From contig NC_088201.1 of NCBI RefSeq assembly GCF_037126465.1, forward strand, positions 5,895,001-5,959,000: DNA of 64,000 bases, given 5' to 3'. Origin of the DNA: Ornithodoros turicata. Taxonomy: Eukaryota; Arthropoda; Arachnida; Ixodida; Argasidae. The notes below the pieces were generated by a model. The model searched no databases and had not been told where the DNA came from. It was given only the letters and a program-made list of their open reading frames with translations. Positions 43,001-55,000 of the stretch are shown one piece after another (within the stretch, counting starts at the first letter, position 1; every line of letters starts with the position of its first letter). The translations under genes and the position numbers were made by a program.

Positions 43001-46000
43001 GTTCTCGAAAGAAGTCTGGACAAGAGGTAGTGGAAGAAGTCACGGACAAGGAGGAAGAGCTGAAGCCTCGTCTTCCCCAAAAGCCGGAAGAGGAGGAAAA
43101 GAAACCGTTCCCCACGGTCCCGGAGGCTGAGCCCCTTCCAGAAAAGCCACTGGCCTTTGTCCTCGGCGAGAAACCCAAAGTGACAGAAGGCGAAGTGCGC
43201 CACCAGAGAACGGTCACAAAATCGAGAAAGCCCACTGGAGACGTTGTAGAGGTCACTTTGGACACTGTGGAACGAAAACCCACACCTCAGGAGCAAACGG
43301 AGGGCGTTGTCGAAGTCACCGAGGTCACGGAGGAGACGGTCGAACATGCGCCGCGCAAAAAAGGCGTCTTGGACAGGCCAAAGAAGACCATCAAGAAGAC
43401 CAAGAAGACCCGCTCGGAGACGGGAGAAATTGTCGAGGAAGTTAGCGAGAAAGTCCTTCACCTGAAACCGAGAAAAGATAGGCGCGAAAGCGTTGAGGTC
43501 AATGTTGATGTAGAGTTCCTTGACATAACTGACCGCGAGATCACTGTAAAGTCGTTGGAAAGGCAGATAGCTGAACTTGACATGGCACCACGCGACACTA
43601 TTGAAGTCATAGTTGAGCCCAGTGACCGCGATTCCGTTGAGGTAACTGAAGAAATCGTTCAATTGACGCCGCACGACACAAACACCAAGAAGGTCAAAAA
43701 AGTTAGAAAGGAGAAAAAGCCGGACGGCGAAACCGTGCTCCAGATTACAGAAGAGGTGGAAGAACTGAAGCCGGAGGATCTCGACGAAATCGAGGCTCCA
43801 CTTGGTGAACGACAGCCACGCAAGATCTCTAAGACTACCAAGAAGGTGACTAAGCCTTCTGGAGAGTCTGTACAGGCCGTCGAAGAAGTGACTGACTTGC
43901 AACCAAAGCCTGAAGAAAAGGACCTCGTTGCAGTCAGCGAAACACTCCTGGAAGTTGTGGAAGAGAAACCAGACGAGGCCCCTCAAAGACGGGTCAAGAA
44001 AGTGAGACGTTCTCGAAAGAAGTCTGGACAAGAGGTAGTGGAAGAAGTCACGGAGAAGGAGGAAGAGCTGAAGCCTCGTCTTCCCCAAAAGCCGGAAGAG
44101 GAGGAAAAGAAACCGTTCCCCACGGTCCCGGAGGCTGAGCCCCTTCCAGAAAAGCCACTGGCCTTTGTCCTCGGCGAGAAACCCAAAGTGACAGAAGGCG
44201 AAGTGCGCCACCAGAGAACGGTCACAAAATCGAGAAAGCCCACTGGAGACGTTGTAGAGGTCACTTTGGACACTGTGGAACGAAAACCCACACCTCAGGA
44301 GCAAACGGAGGGCGTTGTCGAAGTCACCGAGGTCACGGAGGAGACGGTCGAACATGCGCCGCGCAAAAAAGGCGTCTTGGACAGGCCAAAGAAGACCATC
44401 AAGAAGACCAAGAAGACCCGCTCGGAGACGGGAGAAATTGTCGAGGACGTTAGCGAGAAAGTCCTTCACCTGAAACCGAGAAAAGATAGGCGCGAAAGCG
44501 TTGAGGTCAATGTTGATGTAGAGTTCCTTGATATAACCTGACCGCGAGATCACTGTAAAGTCGTTGGAAAGGCAGATAGCTGAACTTGACATGGCACCAC
44601 GCGACACTATTGAAGTCATAGTTGAGCCCAGTGACCGCGATTCCGTTGAGGTAACTGAAGAAATCGTTCAATTGACGCCGCACGACACAAAGACCAAGAA
44701 GGTCAAAAAAGTCAGAAAGGAGAAAAAGCCGGACGGCGAAACCGTGCTCCAGATTACAGAAGAGGTGGAAGAACTGAAGCCGGAGGATCTCGACGAAATC
44801 GAGGCTCCACTTGGTGAACGACAGCCACGCAAGGTCTCCAAGACTACCAAGAAGGTGACTAAGCCTTCTGGAGAGTCTGTACAGGCCGTCGAAGAAGTGA
44901 CTGACTTGCAACCAAAGCCTGAAGAAAAGGACCTCGTTGCAGTCAGCGAAACACTCCTGGAAGTTGTGGAAGAGAAACCAGACGAGGCCCCTCAAAGACG
45001 GGTCAAGAAAGTGAGGCGTTCTCGAAAGAAGTCTGGACAAGAGGTAGTGGAAGAAGTCACGGACAAGGAGGAAGAGCTGAAGCCTCGTCTTCCCCAAAAG
45101 CCGGAAGAGGAGGAAAAGAAACCGTTCCCCACGGTCCCGGAGGCTGAGCCCCTTCCAGAAAAGCCACTGGCCTTTGTCCTCGGCGAGAAACCCAAAGTGA
45201 CAGAAGGCGAAGTGCGCCACCAGAGAACGGTCACAAAATCGAGAAAGCCCACTGGAGACGTTGTAGAGGTCACTTTGGACACTGTGGAACGAAAACCCAC
45301 ACCTCAGGAGCAAACGGAGGGCGTTGTCGAAGTCACCGAGGTCACGGAGGAGACGGTCGAACATGCGCCGCGCAAAAAAGGCGTCTTGGACAGGCCAAAG
45401 AAGACCATCAAGAAGACCAAGAAGACCCGCTCGGAGACGGGAGAAATTGTCGAGGACGTTAGCGAGAAAGTCCTTCACCTGAAACCGAGAAAAGATAGGC
45501 GCGAAAGCGTTGAGGTCAATGTTGATGTACAGTTCCTTGACATAACCGACCGCGAGATCACTGTAAAGTCGTTGGAAAGGCAGATAGCTGAACTTGACAT
45601 GGCACCACGCGACACTATTGAAGTCATAGTTGAGCCCAGTGACCGCGATTCCGTTGAGGTAACTGAAGAAATCGTTCAATTGACGCCGCACGACACAAAG
45701 ACCAAGAAGGTCAAAAAAGCTAGAAAGGAGAAAAAGCCGGACGGCGAAACCGTGCTCCAGATTACAGAAGAGGTGGAAGAACTGAAGCCGGAGGATCTCG
45801 ACGAAATCGAGGCTCCACTTGGTGAACGACAGCCACGCAAGGTCTCCAAGACTACCAAGAAGGTGACTAAGCCTTCTGGAGAGTCTGTACAGGCCGTCGA
45901 AGAAGTGACTGACTTGCAACCAAAGCCTGAAGAAAAGGACCTCGTTGCAGTCAGCGAAACACTCCTGGAAGTTGTGGAAGAGAAACCAGACGAGGCCCCT

Positions 46001-49000
46001 CAAAGACGGGTCAAGAAAGTGAGGCGTTCTCGAAAGAAGTCTGGACAAGAGGTAGTGGAAGAAGTCACGGACAAGGAGGAAGAGCTGAAGCCTCGTCTTC
46101 CCCAAAAGCCGGAAGAGGAGGAAAAGAAACCGTTCCCCACGGTCCCGGAGGCTGAGCCCCTTCCAGAAAAGCCACTGGCCTTTGTCCTCGGCGAGAAACC
46201 CAAAGTGACAGAAGGCGAAGTGCGCCACCAGAGAACGGTCACAAAATCGAGAAAGCCCACTGGAGACGTTGTAGAGGTCACTTTGGACACTGTGGAACGA
46301 AAACCCACACCTCAGGAGCAAACGGAGGGCGTTGTCGAAGTCACCGAGGTCACGGAGGAGACGGTCGAACATGCGCCGCGCAAAAAAGGCGTCTTGGACA
46401 GGCCAAAGAAGACCATCAAGAAGACCAAGAAGACCCGCTCGGAGACGGGAGAAATTGTCGAGGAAGTTAGCGAGAAAGTCCTTCACCTGAAACCGAGAAA
46501 AGATAGGCGCGAAAGCGTTGAGGTCAATGTTGATGTACAGTTCCTTGATATAACCGACCGCGAGATCACTGTAAAGTCGTTGGAAAGGCAGATAGCTGAA
46601 CTTGACATGGCACCACGCGACACTATTGAAGTCATAGTTGAGCCCAGTGACCGCGATTCCGTTGAGGTAACTGAAGAAATCGTTCAATTGACGCCGCACG
46701 ACACAAAGACCAAGAAGGTCAAAAAAGTTAGAAAGGAGAAAAAGCCGGACGGCGAAACCGTGCTCCAGATTACAGAAGAGGTGGAAGAACTGAAGCCGGA
46801 GGATCTCGACGAAATCGAGGCTCCACTTGGTGAACGACAGCCACGCAAGGTCTCCAAGACTACCAAGAAGGTGACTAAGCCTTCTGGAGAGTCTGTACAG
46901 GCCGTCGAAGAAGTGACTGACTTGCAACCAAAGCCTGAAGAAAAGGACCTCGTTGCAGTCAGCGAAACACTCCTGGAAGTTGTGGAAGAGAAACCAGACG
47001 AGGCCCCTCAAAGACGGGTCAAGAAAGTGAGGCGTTCTCGAAAGAAGTCTGGACAAGAGGTAGTGGAAGAAGTCACGGACAAGGAGGAAGAGCTGAAGCC
47101 TCGTCTTCCCCAAAAGCCGGAAGAGGAGGAAAAGAAACCGTTCCCCACGGTCCCGGAGGCTGAGCCCCTTCCAGAAAAGCCACTGGCCTTTGTCCTCGGC
47201 GAGAAACCCAAAGTGACAGAAGGCGAAGTGCGCCACCAGAGAACGGTCACAAAATCGAGAAAGCCCACTGGAGACGTTGTAGAGGTCACTTTGGACACTG
47301 TGGAACGAAAACCCACACCTGAGGAGCAAACGGAGGGCGTTGTCGAAGTCACCGAGGTCACGGAGGAGACGGTCGAACATGCGCCGCGCAAAAAAGGCGT
47401 CTTGGACAGGCCAAAGAAGACCATCAAGAAGACCAAGAAGACCCGCTCGGAGACGGGAGAAATTGTCGAGGAAGTTAGCGAGAAAGTCCTTCACCTGAAA
47501 CCGAGAAAAGATAGGCGCGAAAGCGTTGAGGTCAATGTTGATGTACAGTTCCTTGACATAACCGACCGCGAGATCACTGTAAAGTCGTTGGAAAGGCAGA
47601 TAGCTGAACTTGACATGGCACCACGCGACACTATTGAAGTCATAGTTGAGCCCAGTGACCGCGATTCCGTTGAGGTAACTGAAGAAATCGTTCAATTGAC
47701 GCCGCACGACACAAAGACCAAGAAGGTCAAAAAAGTTAGAAAGGAGAAAAAGCCGGACGGCGAAACCGTGCTCCAGATTACAGAAGAGGTGGAAGAACTG
47801 AAGCCGGAGGATCTCGACGAAATCGAGGCTCCACTTGGTGAACGACAGCCACGCAAGGTCTCCAAGACTACCAAGAAGGTGACTAAGCCTTCTGGAGAGT
47901 CTGTACAGGCCGTCGAAGAAGTGACTGACTTGCAACCAAAGCCTGAAGAAAAGGGACCTCGTTGCAGTCAGCGAAACACTCCTGGAAGTTGTGGAAGAGA
48001 AACCAGACGAGGCCCCTCAAAGACGGGTCAAGAAAGTGAGGCGTTCTCGAAAGAAGTCTGGACAAGAGGTAGTGGAAGAAGTCACGGAGAAGGAGGAAGA
48101 GCTGAAGCCTCGTCTTCCCCAAAAGCCGGAAGAGGAGGAAAAGAAACCGTTCCCCACGGTCCCGGAGGCTGAGCCCCTTCCAGAAAAGCCACTGGCCTTT
48201 GTCCTCGGCGAGAAACCCAAAGTGACAGAAGGCGAAGTGCGCCACCAGAGAACGGTCACAAAATCGAGAAAGCCCACTGGAGACGTTGTAGAGGTCACTT
48301 TGGACACTGTGGAACGAAAACCCACACCTGAGGAGCAAACGGAGGGCGTTGTCGAAGTCACCGAGGTCACGGAGGAGACGGTCGAACATGCGCCGCGCAA
48401 AAAAGGCGTCTTGGACAGGCCAAAGAAGACCATCAAGAAGACCAAGAAGACCCGCTCGGAGACGGGAGAAATTGTCGAGGAAGTTAGCGAGAAAGTCCTT
48501 CACCTGAAACCGAGAAAAGATAGGCGCGAAAGCGTTGAGGTCAATGTTGATGTACAGTTCCTTGACATAACCGACCGCGAGATCACTGTAAAGTCGTTGG
48601 AAAGGCAGATAGCTGAACTTGACATGGCACCACGCGACACTATTGAAGTCATAGTTGAGCCCAGTGACCGCGATTCCGTTGAGGTAACTGAAGAAATCGT
48701 TCAATTGACGCCGCACGACACAAAGACCAAGAAGGTCAAAAAAGTTAGAAAGGAGAAAAAGCCGGACGGCGAAACCGTGCTCCAGATTACAGAAGAGGTG
48801 GAAGAACTGAAGCCGGAGGATCTCGACGAAATCGAGGCTCCACTTGGTGAACGACAGCCACGCAAGGTCTCCAAGACTACCAAGAAGGTGACTAAGCCTT
48901 CTGGAGAGTCTGTACAGGCCGTCGAAGAAGTGACTGACTTGCAACCAAAGCCTGAAGAAAAGGACCTCGTTGCAGTCAGCGAAACACTCCTGGAAGTTGT

Positions 49001-52000
49001 GGAAGAGAAACCAGACGAGGCCCCTCAAAGACGGGTCAAGAAAGTGAGGCGTTCTCGAAAGAAGTCTGGACAAGAGGTAGTGGAAGAAGTCACGGAGAAG
49101 GAGGAAGAGCTTAAGCCTCGTCTTCCCAAAAGCCGGAAGAGGAGGAAAAGAAACCGTTCCCCACGGTCCCGGAGGCTGAGCCCCTTCCAGAGAAGCCACT
49201 GGCCTTTGTCCTCGGCGAGAAACCCAAGGTGACAGAAGGCGAAGTGCGCCACCAGAGAACGGTCACAAAATCGAGAAAGCCCACTGGAGACATTGTAGAG
49301 GTCACTTTGGACACTGTGGAACGAAAACCCACACCTGAGGAGCAAACGGAGGGCGTTGTCGAAGTCACCGAGGTCACGGAGGAGACGGTCGAACATGCGC
49401 CGCGCAAAAAAGGCGTCTTGGACAGGCCAAAGAAGACCATCAAGAAGACCAAGAAGACCCGCTCGGAGACGGGAGAAATTGTCGAGGAAGTTAGCGAGAA
49501 AGTCCTTCACCTGAAACCGAGAAAAGATAGGCGCGAAAGCGTTGAGGTCAATGTTGATGTACAGTTCCTTGACATAACCGACCGCGAGATCACTGTAAAG
49601 TCGTTGGAAAGGCAGATAGCTGAACTTGACATGGCACCACGCGACACTATTGAAGTCATAGTTGAGCCCAGTGACCGCGATTCCGTTGAGGTAACTGAAG
49701 AAATCGTTCAATTGACGCCGCACGACACAAAGACCAAGAAGGTCAAAAAAGTTAGAAAGGAGAAAAAGCCGGACGGCGAAACCGTGCTCCAGATTACAGA
49801 AGAGGTGGAAGAACTGAAGCCGGAGGATCTCGACGAAATCGAGGCTCCACTTGGTGAACGACAGCCACGCAAGGTCTCCAAGACTACCAAGAAGGTGACT
49901 AAGCCTTCTGGAGAGTCTGTACAGGCCGTCGAAGAAGTGACTGACTTGCAACCAAAGCCTGAAGAAAAGGACCTCATTGCAGTCAGCGAAACACTCCTGG
50001 AAGTTGTGGAAGAGAAACCAGACGAGGCCCCTCAAAGACGGGTCAAGAAAGTGAGGCGTTCTCGAAATAAGTCTGGACAAGAGGTAGTGGAAGAAGTCAC
50101 GGACAAGGAGGAAGAGCTGAAGCCTCGTCTTCCCCAAAAGCCGGAAGAGGACGAAAAGAAACCGTTCCCCACGGTCCCGGAGGCTGAGCCCCTTCCAGAA
50201 AAGCCACTGGCCTTTGTCCTCGGCGAGAAACCCAAAGTGACAGAAGGCGAAGTGCGCCACCAGAGAACGGTCACAAAATCGAGAAAGCCCACTGGAGACG
50301 TTGTAGAGGTCACCTTGGACACTGTGGAACGAAAACCCACACCTGAGGAGCAAACGGAGGGCGTTGTCGAAGTCACCGAGGTCACGGAGGAGACGGTCGA
50401 ACATGCGCCGCGCAAAAAAGGCGTCTTGGACAGGCCAAAGAAAACCATCAAAAAGACCAAGAAAACCCGCTCGATATCGGGACAGATTGTCGAGGAGGTT
50501 AGCGAGAAGGTCCTTCACCTGAAACCGAGAAAAGATAGGCGCGAAAGCGTTGAGGTCAATGTTGATGTAGAGTTCCTTGATATAACCGACCGCGAGATCA
50601 CTGTAAAGTCGTTGGAAAGGCAGATAGCTGAACTTGACATGGCACCACGCGACACCATTGAGCTCATAGTTGAGCCAAGTGACCGCGATTCTGTTGAGTT
50701 AACTGAAGAGACCATTCAATTGAAACCTGACGACACAAAGACCAAGAAGGTCAAAAGGGTTAAAAAGGAGAAGAGGCCGGACGGCGAAACCGTGCTTCAA
50801 ATTACAGAAGAAGTCGAAGAACTGAAGCCAGAGGAGCTGGACCAAATCGAGGCTCCACTTGGTGAACGACAGCCACGCAAAATCTCCAAGACTACCAAGA
50901 AGGTGAGGAAGCCCTCTGGAGAATCCGTACTGGTTGTTGAAGAAGTGACTGACTTAAAACCAAAACCTGAAGAAAAGGACCTAGTTGTCATCAGCGAAAC
51001 AGTCTTGGAAGTTGTTGAAGAAAAGCCAGACGAGACACCTCAAAGAACGGTGACGAAAGTACGGCGTTCCCGGAAGAAGTCTGGTGAAGAGGTAGTGGAA
51101 CATGTCACGGACAAGGAGGAAGAGTTGAAGCCTCGTCTTCCTGAAAAGCCGGAAGGCGTGGAAGAAAAGCCGCTCCCTACTGTCCCCGAGGCCGAACTGG
51201 TTCCAGAGAAACCACTCGCCTTCGTCTTGGACGAGAAACCCAAGGTTACAGAGGGCGAAGTGCGCCACCAGAGAACGGTCACCAAAGCGAGAAAGCCCAC
51301 TGGAGACATTGTGGAAGTCACCTTGGACACTGTGGACCGAAAGCCCACACCTCAAGAAGAAACGGATGGCATTGTCGAAGTCACCGAAATCACGGAGGAG
51401 AAGGTCGAACACGCACCACGCAAAAAGGGCGTTTTGGACAGGCCAAAGAAAACCATCAAGAAGACCAAGAAGACCCGCTCGGAGACGGGAGAAATTGTCG
51501 AGGAAGTTAGCGAGAAAGTCCTTCACCTGAAACCGAGAAAAGATAGGCGCGAAAGCGTTGAGGTCAATGTTGATGTAGAGTTCCTTGATATAACTGACCG
51601 CGAGATCACTGTAAAGTCGTTGGAAAGGCAGATAGCTGAACTTGACATGGCACCACGCGACACCATTGAACTCATAGTTGAGCCAGGTGACCGCGATTCT
51701 GTTGAGTTAACTGAAGAGACCATTCAATTGAAACCTGACGACACAAAGACCAAGAAGGTCAAAAGGGTTAAAAAGGAGAAGAGGCCGGACGGCGAAACCG
51801 TGCTTCAAATTACGGAAGAAGTCGAAGAACTGAAGCCAGAGGAGCTGGACCAAATCGAGGCTCCACTTGGTGAACGACAGCCACGCAAAATCTCCAAGAC
51901 TACCAAGAAGGTGAGGAAGCCCTCTGGAGAATCCGTACTGGTTGTTGAAGAAGTGACTGACTTGGAACCAAAACCTGAAGAAAAGGACCTAGTTGTCATC

Positions 52001-55000
52001 AGCGAAACAGTCTTGGAAGTTGTTGAAGAAAAGCCAGACGAGACACCTCAAAGAACGGTGACGAAAGTACGGCGTTCCCGGAAGAAGTCTGGTGAAGAGG
52101 TAGTGGAACATGTCACGGACAAGGAGGAAGAGTTGAAGCCTCGTCTTCCTGAAAAGCCGGAAGGCGTGGAAGAAAAGCCGCTCCCTACTGTCTCCGAGGC
52201 CGAACTGGTTCCAGAGAAACCACTCGCCTTCGTCTTGGACGAGAAACCCAAGGTTACAGAGGGCGAAGTGCGCCACCAGAGAACGGTCACCAAAGCGAGA
52301 AAGCCCACTGGAGACATTGTGGAAGTCACCTTGGACACTGTGGACCGAAAGCCCACACCTCAAGAGGAAACGGATGGCATTGTCGAAGTCACCGAAATCA
52401 CGGAGGAGAAGGTCGAACACGCACCACGCAAAAAGGGCGTTTTGGACAGGCCAAAGAAAACCATCAAGAAGACCAAGAAGACCCGCTCGGAGACGGGAGA
52501 AATTGTCGAGGAAGTTAGCGAGAAAGTCCTTCACCTGAAACCGAGAAAAGATAGGCGCGAAAGCGTTGAGGTCAATGTTGATGTAGAGTTCCTTGATATA
52601 ACTGACCGCGAGATCACTGTAAAGTCGTTGGAAAGGCACATAGCTGAACTTGACATGGCACCACGCGACACCATTGAACTCATAGTTGAGCCAAGTGACC
52701 GCGATTCTGTTGAGTTAACTGAAGAGACCATTCAATTGAAACCTGACGACACAAAGACCAAGAAGGTCAAAAGGGTTAAAAAGGAGAAGAGGCCGGACGG
52801 CGAAACCGTGCTTCAAATTACGGAAGAAGTCGAAGAACTGAAGCCAGAGGAGCTGGACCAAATCGAGGCTCCACTTGGTGAACGACAGCCACGCAAAATC
52901 TCCAAGACTACCAAGAAGGTGAGGAAGCCCTCTGGAGAATCCGTACTGGTTGTTGAAGAAGTGACTGACTTGGAACCAAAACCTGAAGAAAAGGACCTAG
53001 TTGTCATCAGCGAAACAGTCTTGGAAGTTGTTGAAGAAAAGCCAGACGAGACACCTCAAAGAACGGTGACGAAAGTACGGCGTTCCCGGAAGAAGTCTGG
53101 TGAAGAGGTAGTGGAACATGTCACGGACAAGGAGGAAGAGTTGAAGCCTCGTCTTCCTGAAAAGCCGGAAGGCGTGGAAGAAAAGCCGCTCCCTACTGTC
53201 TCCGAGGCCGAACTGGTTCCAGAGAAACCACTCGCCTTCGTCTTGGACGAGAAACCCAAGGTTACAGAGGGCGAAGTGCGCCACCAGAGAACGGTCACCA
53301 AAGCGAGAAAGCCCACTGGAGACATTGTGGAAGTCACCTTGGACACTGTGGACCGAAAGCCCACACCTCAAGAGGAAACGGATGGCATTGTCGAAGTCAC
53401 CGAAATCACGGAGGAGAAGGTCGAACACGCACCACGCAAAAAGGGCGTTTTGGACAGGCCAAAGAAAACCATCAAGAAGACCAAGAAGACCCGCTCGGAG
53501 ACGGGAGAAATTGTCGAGGAAGTTAGCGAGAAAGTCCTTCACCTGAAACCGAGAAAAGATAGGCGCGAAAGCGTTGAGGTCAATGTTGATGTAGAGTTCC
53601 TTGATATAACTGACCGCGAGATCACTGTAAAGTCGTTGGAAAGGCAGATAGCTGAACTTGACATGGCACCACGCGACACCATTGAACTCATAGTTGAGCC
53701 AGGTGACCGCGATTCTGTTGAGTTAACTGAAGAGACCATTCAATTGAAACCTGACGACACAAAGACCAAGAAGGTCAAAAGGGTTAAAAAGGAGAAGAGG
53801 CCGGACGGCGAAACCGTGCTTCAAATTACGGAAGAAGTCGAAGAACTGAAGCCAGAGGAGCTGGACCAAATCGAGGCTCCACTTGGTGAACGACAGCCAC
53901 GCAAAATCTCCAAGACTACCAAGAAGGTGAGGAAGCCCTCTGGAGAATCCGTACTGGTTGTTGAAGAAGTGACTGACTTGGAACCAAAACCTGAAGAAAA
54001 GGACCTAGTTGTCATCAGCGAAACAGTCTTGGAAGTTGTTGAAGAAAAGCCAGACGAGACACCTCAAAGAACGGTGACGAAAGTACGGCGTTCCCGGAAG
54101 AAGTCTGGTGAAGAGGTAGTGGAACATGTCACGGACAAGGAGGAAGAGTTGAAGCCTCGTCTTCCTGAAAAGCCGGAAGGCGTGGAAGAAAAGCCGCTCC
54201 CTACTGTCTCCCAGGCCGAACTGGTTCCAGAGAAACCACTCGCCTTCGTCTTGGACGAGAAACCCAAGGTTACAGAGGGCGAAGTGCGCCACCAGAGAAC
54301 GGTCACCAAAGCGAGAAAGCCCACTGGAGACATTGTGGAAGTCACCTTGGACACTGTGGACCGAAAGCCCACACCTCAAGAGGAAACGGATGGCATTGTC
54401 GAAGTCACCGAAATCACGGAGGAGAAGGTCGAACACGCACCACGCAAAAAGGGCGTTTTGGACAGGCCAAAGAAAACCATCAAGAAGACCAAGAAGACCC
54501 GCTCGGAGACGGGAGAAATTGTCGAGGAAGTTAGCGAGAAAGTCCTTCACCTGAAACCGAGAAAAGATAGGCGCGAAAGCGTTGAGGTCAATGTTGATGT
54601 AGAGTTCGTTGATATAACTGACCGCGAGATCACTGTAAAGTCGTTGGAAAGGCACATAGCTGAACTTGACATGGCACCACGCGACACCATTGAACTCATA
54701 GTTGAGCCAAGTGACCGCGATTCTGTTGAGTTAACTGAAGAGACCATTCAATTGAAACCTGACGACACAAAGACCAAGAAGGTCAAAAGGGTTAAAAAGG
54801 AGAAGAGGCCGGACGGCGAAACCGTGCTTCAAATTACGGAAGAAGTCGAAGAACTGAAGCCAGAGGAGCTGGACCAAATCGAGGCTCCACTTGGTGAACG
54901 ACAGCCACGCAAAATCTCCAAGACTACCAAGAAGGTGAGGAAGCCCTCTGGAGAATCCGTACTGGTTGTTGAAGAAGTGACTGACTTGGAACCAAAACCT

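Noticed and set aside
40683..49128. True pseudogenisation of the spring exon
   Set aside because: Five frame changes cluster in the least mappable part. Every segment between and after them keeps an intact repeat frame, there are no in-frame stops elsewhere in 25 kb, and the phases of the flanking exons agree after correction.
24853..50518. Very long minus-strand open frames (about 400 to 1,800 residues, rich in Leu, Phe, Arg and Ser) opposite the repeat arrays
   Set aside because: They are shadows of the + strand repeats. Glu/Lys codons read backwards give Phe/Leu, and because the unit lengths are multiples of three the antisense frame stays open through every copy. No splice or start context supports them.
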